Made by a program: the position numbers and the translations under genes. From positions 1-40,165 of the forward strand of contig JAQWLN010000155.1 of the NCBI GenBank assembly GCA_029247265.1: 40,165 bases of DNA, written 5' to 3'. The notes below the pieces were generated by a model. That model saw only the letters and a list, made by a program, of their open reading frames with translations, was not told the origin of the DNA and made no database searches. The DNA comes from Fuerstiella sp. (lineage in GTDB: Bacteria > Planctomycetota > Planctomycetia > Planctomycetales > Planctomycetaceae). The stretch's first letter is position 1, and every line of letters begins with the position of its first letter. Positions 16,642-25,359 of the stretch are shown piece by piece.

Positions 16642-19600
16642 TTACTCCAGCACGATCAGCAAATCACCTGTTTCAACCTGACTGCCGCTTTTCACCAGCA
16701 CCTCGACAATTTTTCCGTCTTCCTCAGCGTTGATCATGGTCTCCATCTTCATTGCTTCCAGAGTCAGCAGTTTTTGTCCCTTCTTTACATTATCACCCGC
16801 CTGAACGGCGACTGCCACCACCATACCCGGCATCGTAGAACCGATGTGACCTTCGTTGGAAGGATCGGCCTTGACAGTCTTAACAACGTCGGATTCCACG
16901 CTCTTATCAACGATTGTCACTTCACGAGGCTGGCCATTGAGTTCGAAGAAAACGGTCCGCGTACCGTCCGCATGGGCGTTGCCAATCGTCAGGAATCTGA
17001 TGATTAACGTCTTGCCTTCTTCGATGTCGATGGCGATTTCTTCGCCCGGCTCAAGACCGTAGAAGAAATTGGGGGTCGGAAGAATGCTGACATCACCATA
17101 GTCCAGCTGATGTTCGGAAAAATCTTCAAACACTCGTTCGTAAAGCAGCCAGGAAACAACTTCACGTTCCAGAGGCTCACGTTTGACGACGTCTTTGACT
17201 TTTGCCCGAGCTGCATCAAAGTCCGCGGCCGGAAGAGTTTCGCCTGGGCGACCTTTGAATTCCTCTTTGCCCAGAAGAACACGCTGCCTGACAGCATCGG
17301 GAAAACCACCCGGCGGCTGTCCCATGCCGCCGCTGATCAGATCGATGACACTGGAAGGGAAAGCAATGTCTCGATCGCCGCTCAGCACATCTTCGTTGGT
17401 CAGCTCGTTGGCCACCATGAACAGCGCCATGTCGCCAACAGCTTTACTGGTTGGAGTTACTTTTACGATGTCGCCAAACAGTTGATTCACACCCGCGTAA
17501 ACTCGGCAAACTTCAGCCCAGCGGTCAGCAAGCCCAAGTGCACGCGCCTGCTGGAACAGGTTCGTGTACTGGCCGCCCGGCATCTCGTGATGATACAGAT
17601 CGGCGGTTGCCGGAAGCACCTGGCTTTCGAACGGGGTGTAGAATTCACGAGTGGCTCGCCAGTATTCCGCCACAGAATCAATGGCTTCCGTTTGTAGTCC
17701 GGTGTCTCGATCACCAAAACGCAGCATTTCCGCAACCGTATTCAGGTTTGGCTGCGACGTTCCGCCGGACATTGGAGCCATCGCACAATCGGCGATGTCC
17801 AGTCCGACTTTGCTGCCCTCCAGAATCGATGCGGCCTGAATTCCAGCGGTGTCGTGCGTGTGGAAATGAACGGGGATCCCGACTTCTTCACGCAGAGTTC
17901 TGACCAACGCCGACGCCGCGACGGGTTTGCACAGTCCGGCCATATCCTTGATGGCCAGGATGTGAGCGCCCATGCGTTCCAGTTCTTTGGCAAGGCCCAC
18001 GTAATACTGCATGTCGTATTTGTTGCGATGCGGATTGGTGAGATCTCCGCTGTAGCAGATACTTGCTTCACACAACTTGCCGGAATCGATGACTGCTTCC
18101 ATCGCCACTTTCATGTTGGGTACGTAATTCAGTGCATCAAACACGCGAAACAAATCCATACCGCAGTCGGCTGCTTCTTTGACGCATTCAACCACAACAT
18201 TGTCCGGGTAGTTGGTATAGCCAAGAGCGCTGGAAGCTCGCAGCAGCATCTGCGTAAGAATGTTTGGAATCCTTGATCGCATTTCAGCAAGTCGTTGCCA
18301 GGGACATTCCTTCAGAAACCGCATCGACGTGTCAAAGGTTGCACCGCCCCACATTTCAAGACTGAACAGGTCGCTGCAGTTGCGAGCGTATGCGTCACTA
18401 ATCTGCAGCAGGTCATAGGTTCTCATGCGAGTCGCCAGCAGCGACTGATGAGCATCTCGAAAGGTCGTGTCGGTCAGCAGCAGACGTTTTTCGTCGCGAA
18501 TCCACTGCGAAAACTTCACCGGTCCGAGTTCGAGAAGTTTGTCGCGAGAACCTTTCGGAATCGGCTGTTCGTGATCGACGTGTGGCAACGGAGCAGGATC
18601 ACGACGCAGCGCCACGGGCCGATCTTTAACCAGATCGCAGCCGTTAACCATCGTTTCGGCCAGATAGGTCAGCACCTTGGTGGCTCGGTTCTGGCGAGAG
18701 GAAAATCGGAACAGGTCCGGGGTCTCGTCAATAAATCGAGTCGTACAGTTACCACTCTGAAAAGTCGGATGCGACAATGTCTTCAGCAGAAACGGAATGT
18801 TCGTTTTGACTCCACGAATTCGAAATTCCCGCAAAGCGCGCTGCATGACATTCGTCGCTCCGGCAAAGTTTCGGCCGCGAGCCGTGACTTTCACCAGCAG
18901 CGAATCATAGAACGGGTTGACCACAGCACCGGAAAACGCGCTGCCTGCGTCCAGTCGAATTCCCATGCCGCTGGCCGACCGGTAATGTGCCACGCGACCG
19001 TAATCCGGCATAAAGTTGTTTTCGGGATCTTCTGTCGTAACACGACACTGCAGCGCGAAGCCGTTAATGCGGACCGAGTCCTGTGAGGGAATGTCGACTT
19101 CTTCGTCGGTCAGTTTCCTGCCCTGACAAACCATAATCTGCGACTTCACGATGTCGATTCCGGTCACTTCTTCAGTCACCGTGTGTTCCACCTGAATTCG
19201 AGGATTCACCTCAATAAAGTAAAACTTCTGAGCGTCGGCATCGACAAGAAATTCGACGGTTCCCGCGCAGCTGTATTTTGCTTCCTGACCGATTTTGATC
19301 GCCGCGTCCAGGATTCCCTGCCGCAATTCGTCGCTCAGATCGGGCGCCGGAGCAAGTTCGATCACCTTCTGATGACGTCGTTGCACAGAACAGTCGCGTT
19401 CGAACAGATGAACAAGATTGCCGTGTTCGTCACCCAGCAACTGAACTTCGATGTGCTTCGCCCGAGCGATGAACTTCTCGATGAACACGTCCGCACTGCC
19501 AAACGCGGTCTGCGCTTCGTTTCGAGCACTTTCGAAGGCTTGGGCAAAATCTTCCGCAGTACGCACCACCCGCATTCCACGGCCACCGCCTCCGTGAGAA

Positions 19601-20085
19601 GCCTTAATCATGACCGGGAATCCGACGTTTTCGGCCGCGGCCTGGGCTTCCTCCAGTTTGTCAACGGCACCTTTCGTTCCGCCCAGGATCGGCACGCTGG
19701 CCTTAATCGCGATAGCCCGAGCGGACGTCTTGTCTCCCAGATTCTCCAGTGCGTCGACCGACGGCCCAACGAATTTTATCCCGGCCACCGCACAGGCCCG
19801 GGCAAATTCCGCTCGTTCCGAAAGAAAACCGTAGCCAGGATGAATCGCGTCAGCTCCGACGTCCTTTGCCAGCTGCACGATCGCTTCAATGTCCAGATAC
19901 GCTCGGATTGGTTCGCCCTGCTTGCCAATCTGGTAAGCCTCGTCCGCTTTGAAGCGATGCAGCGCATAGCGGTCTTCGTATGAATATACGGCAACTGTGG
20001 GTATCCCCAGCTCCGTCGCACTGCGAAAAACACGAATCGCGATTTCAGAACGGTTGGCGACAAGCAGTTTTTTAATTGAGGTCAT
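16642..20085 (-). CDS. pyc: Pyruvate carboxylase (single-chain, biotin-dependent)
   Basis: 1147 residues, the usual length of single-chain enzymes, start ATG at 20085. Residues 1-450 are biotin carboxylase with an ATP-grasp core: GYGFLSE near 85, KASHGGGGRGM near 160, EVNPRIQVEHTVTE near 290. The carboxyltransferase barrel follows from about 535: DTTFRDAHQSLLATR with the metal-binding Asp, AIKDMAGL with the Lys to be carbamylated, and HFHTHDTAG with two metal-binding His. The C-terminal biotinyl domain has EAMKM with biotin on Lys 1113. It makes oxaloacetate from pyruvate, bicarbonate and ATP in the cytoplasm, refilling the TCA cycle. All key motifs are present. Confidence 0.97.
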   Translation of the reverse strand: MTSIKKLLVANRSEIAIRVFRSATELGIPTVAVYSYEDRYALHRFKADEAYQIGKQGEPIRAYLDIEAIVQLAKDVGADAIHPGYGFLSERAEFARACAVAGIKFVGPSVDALENLGDKTSARAIAIKASVPILGGTKGAVDKLEEAQAAAENVGFPVMIKASHGGGGRGMRVVRTAEDFAQAFESARNEAQTAFGSADVFIEKFIARAKHIEVQLLGDEHGNLVHLFERDCSVQRRHQKVIELAPAPDLSDELRQGILDAAIKIGQEAKYSCAGTVEFLVDADAQKFYFIEVNPRIQVEHTVTEEVTGIDIVKSQIMVCQGRKLTDEEVDIPSQDSVRINGFALQCRVTTEDPENNFMPDYGRVAHYRSASGMGIRLDAGSAFSGAVVNPFYDSLLVKVTARGRNFAGATNVMQRALREFRIRGVKTNIPFLLKTLSHPTFQSGNCTTRFIDETPDLFRFSSRQNRATKVLTYLAETMVNGCDLVKDRPVALRRDPAPLPHVDHEQPIPKGSRDKLLELGPVKFSQWIRDEKRLLLTDTTFRDAHQSLLATRMRTYDLLQISDAYARNCSDLFSLEMWGGATFDTSMRFLKECPWQRLAEMRSRIPNILTQMLLRASSALGYTNYPDNVVVECVKEAADCGMDLFRVFDALNYVPNMKVAMEAVIDSGKLCEASICYSGDLTNPHRNKYDMQYYVGLAKELERMGAHILAIKDMAGLCKPVAASALVRTLREEVGIPVHFHTHDTAGIQAASILEGSKVGLDIADCAMAPMSGGTSQPNLNTVAEMLRFGDRDTGLQTEAIDSVAEYWRATREFYTPFESQVLPATADLYHHEMPGGQYTNLFQQARALGLADRWAEVCRVYAGVNQLFGDIVKVTPTSKAVGDMALFMVANELTNEDVLSGDRDIAFPSSVIDLISGGMGQPPGGFPDAVRQRVLLGKEEFKGRPGETLPAADFDAARAKVKDVVKREPLEREVVSWLLYERVFEDFSEHQLDYGDVSILPTPNFFYGLEPGEEIAIDIEEGKTLIIRFLTIGNAHADGTRTVFFELNGQPREVTIVDKSVESDVVKTVKADPSNEGHIGSTMPGMVVAVAVQAGDNVKKGQKLLTLEAMKMETMINAEEDGKIVEVLVKSGSQVETGDLLIVLE

Positions 20086-20401
20086 GATCTATGAAGCGAA
20101 CAGAGCCTGAAACGGGAATATGTTGCCATAGGATACTACTTGGGCAAGCGCCCGCCACCGGACCGTGTTCTTTCGCAATCTCGTGAAAATGCGACCTTGA
20201 TCTGTGAGAAACCGGCTCCCAACCAGGAAGAATGCCGTCTTCCTGACGTTGTTGAATTGCAAATTGGCCGTCGACCGAAAACGGGGCGGCGGGGCAGACG
20301 GCTCGATTTTCTCATTACCGCACAAAAAAACACAAGACCGCAAGTATCTCACTGATTGCACGCACCGATTCTGGTCACTGGCAGTGTTACTCGCTGATCA
20401 A
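20086..20401. other. 316-bp intergenic region between pyc and the PQQ-propeller gene
   Basis: No gene seen. It must contain the pyc promoter. CAGGAAGA (20224-20231) and TCTTCCTG (20238-20245) form a perfect 8-bp hairpin with a 6-nt loop about 140 bp upstream of the pyc start, so it would lie in its leader or promoter. Confidence 0.45.
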
Positions 20402-21667
20402 TCACTGGCCGATACAGAACAGGTGCTGTTCTGAACGTATGAACAGATTGCCCTGTGACACGGCCATTGACGCCTTGCATTTTTCGTCAATCCGATTGCG
20501 TGCCAGGATTTTCAGTTCCGGCCCGGCTTCAATGACCACAGATTCCCCTTCGGCTTCCGTCAGAAAATAGATTTTCCCGTCCGCGTAGATCGGGGATGCT
20601 GAGTGCTTGCCACCGATTCGTTCCTGCCCGACCACGTCACCGGTAGCCGCCTGAAAACAGGTCACGACACCTTTGTCGCTTACGGAATAAATGTGAGGTT
20701 TGACGTACAGCATAGATGCCAGCGATGGCACTCCCTTCGTCTGTTCCCAGGCCATATGTGAAGTCGTCACGTCGCCCGTGCCGCCGGCCCGGATGACACG
20801 AATCGTCGGAGCTTCAAAACCGGAGCAACTGAATATCAGTCCGTCGCCAGTCACGATGGACGGTGTGACTCCTTCGCCCTTACTGTAGATCGACCAGATG
20901 CGCCGGCCATCTTTCGGATCAAATCCCTGAACGGCGTCCCCGGCACTGCTTATGATTTGCGACGTGCCGTTCCTGCGGAGAATATTGGGCGTGACATGGC
21001 CAAGGCGCGAAAGACCGCGGCTGCCGCGCCAACGCTCCTTACCCGTTGACTTGTCAACGGCTAGCAGCACGGCCTGCTGCCATGGAATTTTCCAGCCGAC
21101 CTTGTTGTTTTCACCATCGCTGCTGCCATCGTAGGCCATGATCAACAGGTCTTTGTGCAGGATGGGGGATGCCGCCAGGCCGTGGTGGCCGTAGAATTCA
21201 ACGTCGTGATTGGTCCACGCAACTGTCCCTTCGAAATCAAGGGCCGCCATTCGGCCGCTGCTGAAGACGGCGAAAACGTGCTGACCGTCGGTTGTCGGAG
21301 TTGGCGTTGCGTCGGAGTTTTCGTTTCGCTTCTTACGGACCTGCTGCTCAAACACCTTTGTGTTCCAGCGAATGTTTCCGGATTGCCGATCAACACAGAT
21401 GACGTGGCACGATCGACCATCGTCTGTCGTCGAGGTGACAAACACATGTTCGCCGTGAATCACAGGCGACGACCAGCCTGCACCGGATATGACGGTTTTC
21501 CATGCGACGTTTTCTGTGTCGCTCCAGGTGAGTGGCACACCCGTTTCAGAGGAAACTCCCTGCCCGGTTGGCCCTCGAAACCGCGGCCAGTTTTCGGCTC
21601 CATTCGCAGAAATCTCAACGAAACAAAAAGAGGCAGTAATTAATAAATTGATGCAGAGAGTTTTCAT
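20402..21667 (-). CDS. Exported PQQ-type beta-propeller protein
   Basis: 421 residues with a signal peptide (MKTLCINLLITASFCF, cleavage near NGA). Opens with ENWPRFRGPTGQGVSSETG and SDTENVAWKTVISGAGWSSP, the standard start of planctomycete 'PQQ-binding-like' propellers, and repeats the blade pattern (VAWKT, IRWNTKVF, VAWTNHDVEF, GKERWRGSRG, GRRIWSIYSK). Catalytic acid and PQQ ligands of true quinoprotein dehydrogenases are not evident, so it may be a scaffold or binding protein rather than an enzyme. It is periplasmic by its signal. Stands alone on the minus strand. Confidence 0.85.
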   Translation of the reverse strand: MKTLCINLLITASFCFVEISANGAENWPRFRGPTGQGVSSETGVPLTWSDTENVAWKTVISGAGWSSPVIHGEHVFVTSTTDDGRSCHVICVDRQSGNIRWNTKVFEQQVRKKRNENSDATPTPTTDGQHVFAVFSSGRMAALDFEGTVAWTNHDVEFYGHHGLAASPILHKDLLIMAYDGSSDGENNKVGWKIPWQQAVLLAVDKSTGKERWRGSRGLSRLGHVTPNILRRNGTSQIISSAGDAVQGFDPKDGRRIWSIYSKGEGVTPSIVTGDGLIFSCSGFEAPTIRVIRAGGTGDVTTSHMAWEQTKGVPSLASMLYVKPHIYSVSDKGVVTCFQAATGDVVGQERIGGKHSASPIYADGKIYFLTEAEGESVVIEAGPELKILARNRIDEKCKASMAVSQGNLFIRSEQHLFCIGQ

Positions 21668-22082
21668 CTGTTCCTCGCGGTCCGTTGAATTCAGCGTCAG
21701 GAAACGGCGTCATACAGCGACGACAGTGATTATGCCAGGAACTGGTTACCATAACACAAAGTCTATGTATCGACGACTTAGTGACATGAGCGGCGACGCT
21801 GAGCACAGGGCCCAAATCAAGTTTCAGACTCCGCCACACGGGGAACCCATCGCACAACCAGACATCTGGACATTGACATCCAGTTATTGCCTCTGTAGCA
21901 TTGGGCGGACGGGCGACCGGCTCCTGAAAATCCTGTGTTCCTGTTCCTCGCGATTTTCCGGCCACCATTTTGCAGCAAAATGTTTCGCAGCGTCGGCTAA
22001 TTCGTGCACTGCGAAAATTGTCTTCCGCCCGGTTCCTGCCTCTAACAAAACGCTGCTCTCACATGTGCCGGTAAAAGAACAC
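21668..22082. other. 415-bp divergent intergenic region, no gene seen
   Basis: Lies between the propeller gene (minus) and the small membrane protein (plus). A 12-bp direct repeat, CTGTTCCTCGCG, occurs at 21668-21679 and 21941-21952. An open plus-strand frame covers the stretch but has no family resemblance and no start signal. Confidence 0.4.
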
Positions 22083-22361
22083 GTGAAACGTATTTTCCTG
22101 ACACTTGGCGTGCTGACGGCCGTGTGCTTCGTTGTGACCGGCAGCCTCGGACTCAGTATTGGCAACGCCTCAAGTCCGGACCCAAAAGTCCAGACAGGGA
22201 TCAGCATCCACATGCTGGCTGGCATGGGAACGCTCACGTTTGCCATGCTGGTCCATGCCATCACGCTGACGTATTTCATGGGGACAGGTCAGGAAGATCA
22301 TCGCCACGGCTGGTCTCATCCCCTGGCCGAAGATATTTCAGAACCTGCGAGCAAGCTGTGA
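22083..22361 (+). CDS. Small two-helix membrane protein, C-terminus probably replaced
   Basis: Start taken as the GTG at 22083 (VKRIFLTLGVLTAVCFV); a GTG at 22065 is also in frame. About 92 residues with two membrane segments (roughly 4-27 and 42-65). The second ends in HAITLTYFMGTG, the pattern of a widespread small integral membrane family that reads H..V.TYF.GTG followed by a charged cytoplasmic tail. Here the sequence right after GTG departs from that pattern, and another frame becomes recombinase-like within about ten bases. The visible tail (QEDHRHGWSHPLAED) may therefore be accidental. Function unknown. Confidence 0.55.
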   Translation: MKRIFLTLGVLTAVCFVVTGSLGLSIGNASSPDPKVQTGISIHMLAGMGTLTFAMLVHAITLTYFMGTGQEDHRHGWSHPLAEDISEPASKL

Positions 22362-22668
22362 AACTCAGTGGCTGAAGGACGGCGAACGTGCTGACCTGGT
22401 CGCCAACTGGATTGGTCACAGCGTCACAGTTCAGCGGAAGAACTATTTCCAGCACACCGATGAAGACGTTGACGCATTCAATGCGAAACCAGTTTTCAAA
22501 AGTGGCAACACAGGTGCCAACAAACCTACGCGAATCGATGCGAATACACACCAGACGGCGAACAAGGTGATACCATCGAGGGGTAAAGAATACGCTGGCG
22601 AACAGCGTTTTTTTTGCGTCAAGCGGACATGGAGCAAACAACCCGACCAGGACTTGAACCTGGAATAA
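22270..22668 (+). pseudogene. C-terminal remnant of a tyrosine recombinase (phage-type integrase)
   Basis: This frame, open from 22270 to a TAA at 22666, reads VRKIIATAGLIPWPKIFQNL, then RASCETQWLKDGERADLVAN, then WIGHSVTVQRKNYFQHTDED. That is the end of a planctomycete integrase catalytic domain: Arg of the second Arg box (codon 22348), His of the GHS box (codon 22417), and the nucleophile Tyr (codon 22444), nine residues after the His. The first Arg box and the whole N-terminus are missing, so it is a fragment. Its 5' end overlaps the membrane-protein gene in another frame. tRNA-Gln lies just downstream, which fits a tRNA-targeted element that has been lost. Confidence 0.78.
22592..22615 (+). 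terminator. Intrinsic terminator
   Basis: ACGCTG, loop GCGAA, CAGCGT, then a run of eight T. This is a classic rho-independent terminator reading on the plus strand. On the minus strand the same hairpin, followed by TATTCTTT, lies 24 bp beyond the tRNA-Gln 3' end and may serve that transcript too. Confidence 0.72.
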
Positions 22669-22710
22669 CAGAATCAAAATCTGTTGTGTTACCTATTACA
22701 CTATCGGGTT
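22639..22710 (-). tRNA. tRNA-Gln (anticodon TTG)
   Basis: 72 nt read on the minus strand. Acceptor AACCCGA/TCGGGTT pairs perfectly, D-stem GTGT/ACAC, anticodon stem ACAGA/TCTGT with loop TTTTGAT (anticodon TTG at 22677-22675), T-arm CCAGG-TTCAAGT-CCTGG, discriminator G. CCA is not encoded. It decodes CAA, and CAG by wobble. Confidence 0.95.
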
Positions 22711-22727
22711 ACGTGATTCTTTTCACG

Positions 22728-22756
22728 ATTTTAGGTCTGGAACGAAGTTCGGGCAA
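22728..22756 (-). promoter_or_regulatory. sigma-70 promoter of tRNA-Gln
   Basis: On the minus strand TTGCCC (22756-22751) and TAAAAT (22733-22728) are 17 bp apart, a good -35/-10 pair, with the -10 ending 17 bp before the tRNA 5' end. Confidence 0.6.
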
Positions 22757-22853
22757 CAGCATCTCTGCTTGCCGCGTCCAGAACGTCGAGGCCGGAAATC
22801 CCTGAGGCCACAACTAACGGGACGACCGAACGCATAACGACGGCCGACGCCTG

Positions 22854-24176
22854 TCAGTCGTTCCGCAGCTTCAGGCCGATTTCGCCAAGCTTCAGACGAA
22901 TTTCGTTAAGTGACGTGACACCAAAGTTTCGGCTGGCCAGAAGTTCGTCCGGGGTCCGGGCAAGAATCTGTCCGATCGTCTGAATTGCCAGACGATTCAT
23001 GCACTTGCGTGACCGAACCGACAGACTCAGATCGCCGATCGGACGATTCATGGTGGCTTGTTCTTCCGGTGACATACTGGTGTCGACAAAGGCGTCGCGA
23101 GAATGAACCTTGTGCAGGTTCAGGCCGATGCGCAACCCATGAGCCGCAAGAAGTTCCCGAATTTCCAGCAGACTGGTTTCACCAAAGTTCTTGCCGGCCA
23201 GCAGTTCCTGTTCGCTGATTTCGGTCAGGTCGCCAAGTGTATTGATATCCATTGCCGCCAGACAATTGCGACTGCGGACTGACAGTTCGAAGTCTGTCAC
23301 TGGTCGACCCAGTAACTGCTTCATCCGGGCTTCCTGACGAGCCTGATCTTCGTCGTAGTACATGTCCTGAGTGGCTTCGATATCCTTCAGGTACAGCAAA
23401 GCCTGCTCGTGATTCGGATCGTAATCCAGAATCCGCTTAAAGCAGAACGCGGCCGCCTGGTAGCTTTCGCGGTCTTCGTACAACAGACCCAAATTCAACA
23501 GAGCACCAATATAGTATGGTGGCTTGGACAGGCTGCGTTCGTAGTAGCGAATCGATTCTTCATCGTTACCACGAAGTGAATTCTCGGCCGCCAGCCAGAA
23601 GAGTGCTCGCGAGTGATGCGGGTCCATGTCGACCGCACGTTCGAAGTATTCGACTGCCGTCAGTGCGTCGCCGCGATCCGCCCAGATGCATCCCATCTGG
23701 AACGAATATTCAGCTCGACTGGCGGCAGATGCGGCCACACTGCGGAGCATCTGCTCGGCAGCGTCAACATCGCCACCGGCACGCATAGCGCCAGCCTGAC
23801 GAAGTGTTGCGTCGATCTGATCGTAGCCGTTCTTGCCTGCGTCTTCAAAACGCTGAGCTGCGGCGTAATGATCGCCCAGGGACGTCAGTACCTGAGCATG
23901 GAAGAAAATAGCCACGCCGTCTTTCTGCACCTGACTGAGCGCCGCATTTGCCTCATCGTTCTGAGACAGCAGGTACCCCGCAACTCCGGCGCGGGCGAGC
24001 AGGGATTCGGACGTGTTGCCAGCCTGAATTGTCTGATTAAGTTCAGTGACTGCCTGTCTGACATCTCCGGCCTGATGACCGATGAGCGCGGATCGTAGCG
24101 CCTCAATCTGATCCAGAGTGACGGGACTGTTGAGATTCAGCAATTCTGATACGTTAATTTCGTTTGCAACTGACAC
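22854..24176 (-). CDS. TPR protein with two RNA polymerase alpha C-terminal-like domains
   Basis: Preferred start GTG 24176 (VSVANEINVSELL), with GGAAGG 11 nt upstream; an ATG at 24251 in frame would add 25 less likely residues. About 440 residues. Residues 25-280 are tetratricopeptide-like helices (AEYSFQMGCIWADRGDALTA, ALFWLAAENSLRGNDEESIR). Two modules follow, at about 293-351 and 380-440, each with the alpha-CTD pattern: LSVRSRNCLAAMDINTLGDL with GKNFGETSLLEIRE, and LSVRSRKCMNRLAIQTIGQI with SRNFGVTSLNEIR. In RpoA this helix-hairpin-helix fold contacts UP-element DNA and activators. No polymerase-assembly domain is present. It may bind DNA or transcription factors; role unknown. Confidence 0.88.
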   Translation of the reverse strand: MSVANEINVSELLNLNSPVTLDQIEALRSALIGHQAGDVRQAVTELNQTIQAGNTSESLLARAGVAGYLLSQNDEANAALSQVQKDGVAIFFHAQVLTSLGDHYAAAQRFEDAGKNGYDQIDATLRQAGAMRAGGDVDAAEQMLRSVAASAASRAEYSFQMGCIWADRGDALTAVEYFERAVDMDPHHSRALFWLAAENSLRGNDEESIRYYERSLSKPPYYIGALLNLGLLYEDRESYQAAAFCFKRILDYDPNHEQALLYLKDIEATQDMYYDEDQARQEARMKQLLGRPVTDFELSVRSRNCLAAMDINTLGDLTEISEQELLAGKNFGETSLLEIRELLAAHGLRIGLNLHKVHSRDAFVDTSMSPEEQATMNRPIGDLSLSVRSRKCMNRLAIQTIGQILARTPDELLASRNFGVTSLNEIRLKLGEIGLKLRND

Positions 24177-24540
24177 TGATGCCAATTCCTTCCAACACGG
24201 GAACAACGGACGGTTTTGAACCGGCACTTCCACGAAAAACATGGAATGCAAGCCGGGCTTTTCTACTCAGCCCGATTTTCTGAAACCCAGTAGTTTATCG
24301 CTTTTTCTTACTTGACACAATTCACTCGTTCGTCTTCCCGAGAATTGGACGCGTTCGTCCGTACGAACCGTCGCCCCCACAAAAACACTGGGGATTTCGG
24401 CTCATGTGCCTCCCGCAGGGACTTTAATGGACGGAAAACAGGCAGTGATCGGCCAATGGCAACCGCGGGCGATCACATCCTCCGCCTCGGTCAACGGACT
24501 GCTGAGCCCCCGACGGACTGCCGTATCCCGCCGTTGCGTG
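24177..24540. other. 364-bp intergenic region, upstream of the TPR/alpha-CTD gene
   Basis: No gene seen. On the minus strand TTGTGT (24320-24315) and GATAAA (24299-24294) are a weak promoter pair with a short 15-bp spacer. CGGGCT and AGCCCG form a 6-bp hairpin around 24255-24275 in the presumed leader. Confidence 0.35.
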
Positions 24541-25344
24541 TTAGTTTTGCGGGTTCGGCGGATCCTCGTAGGTAGAAAGCTGGTCGATGAAGTCGGCGTC
24601 CATTCCGGCCTCCCGTCTTGCCTGGCGCTGCAGTACGTCACCTTTCGCGTTCGCCGGGCGAATGGGCCAGTGCAGGGCCTTCTGCCAGGCCTCAAACTCG
24701 GACAGGGACGGGTCCTTCAGCTGACGGAGCCAGTGCATGCCAAATTGCACATGAAGGATTTCGTCCTTATAAATGGCTTTCATGATAGCGGCGCCCCGAA
24801 CATCGCCATGCTTCAGGAAATACTTTTCGAATTCGACGGTGTGGTCCAGATTGGCTCCTTCGAAGACCAGCGGGAGGCCAGCGACATATTCCAGCACGCT
24901 GGCGTATTCTGTGGCCTTGTTCCAGATGTACGAATTGACAGGCAGGTCTCCGAAGGCGACTCCCAGTTCTTCAGACCGCTGAGCGTGCATCTTTGTGTGC
25001 CGCTGTTCGTCGAACATGATCTCAGCCATTCCCATGCGGAATTCAGCAGGGGCATCGGGAAAGGCCAGCAGCACCATTGCCATAACTTCCAGGGCCTGAA
25101 GTTCGTGGTTGGCCATGATGTGATGAGCGACCGCTCGTTTCTTCGGTTCGATGAACGCCTGTGGTTTGGGCATCGTCGGCGCTGTTCGACGGGGTGCGAA
25201 CTGCAGATTGCCCGGACGTACCGGATTGTCCACGCGGAGAGCAGCCCCGGGTGAATGATCGGTGAGTGTTGTCGCTGGCCGCTGAATCTTTTCCGACAGC
25301 GAATCAGACAGCAACACCCGTTCCGCGAATGCTCGTAGTTCCAT
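24541..25344 (-). CDS. DUF455 ferritin-like protein
   Basis: 267 residues, ATG at 25344. The DUF455 domain (about 65-240) is a ferritin-like four-helix bundle with the expected carboxylate/His ligands: ANHELQALE (Glu81, Glu86), MFDEQRHTKMH (Glu113, His116), FEGANLDH (Glu162) and YKDEILHVQFG (Glu195, His198). The pattern implies a di-iron site, as in tRNA-hydroxylase- and ferritin-like enzymes. The family's reaction has not been established to my knowledge. It follows the HisA-like gene by only 15 bp on the same strand, so the two are almost certainly co-transcribed. Confidence 0.87.
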   Translation of the reverse strand: MELRAFAERVLLSDSLSEKIQRPATTLTDHSPGAALRVDNPVRPGNLQFAPRRTAPTMPKPQAFIEPKKRAVAHHIMANHELQALEVMAMVLLAFPDAPAEFRMGMAEIMFDEQRHTKMHAQRSEELGVAFGDLPVNSYIWNKATEYASVLEYVAGLPLVFEGANLDHTVEFEKYFLKHGDVRGAAIMKAIYKDEILHVQFGMHWLRQLKDPSLSEFEAWQKALHWPIRPANAKGDVLQRQARREAGMDADFIDQLSTYEDPPNPQN

Positions 25345-25359
25345 GTCACCGATGGCTTG

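Noticed and set aside
21668..21952. 12-bp direct repeat CTGTTCCTCGCG as an att or duplication site
   Set aside because: No mobile gene between the copies and no match in the tRNA; probably chance or of unknown meaning.
22614..22805. Plus-strand frame reading PGLEPGITESKSVVL
   Set aside because: This is the well-known false protein produced by translating the reverse strand of a tRNA gene.
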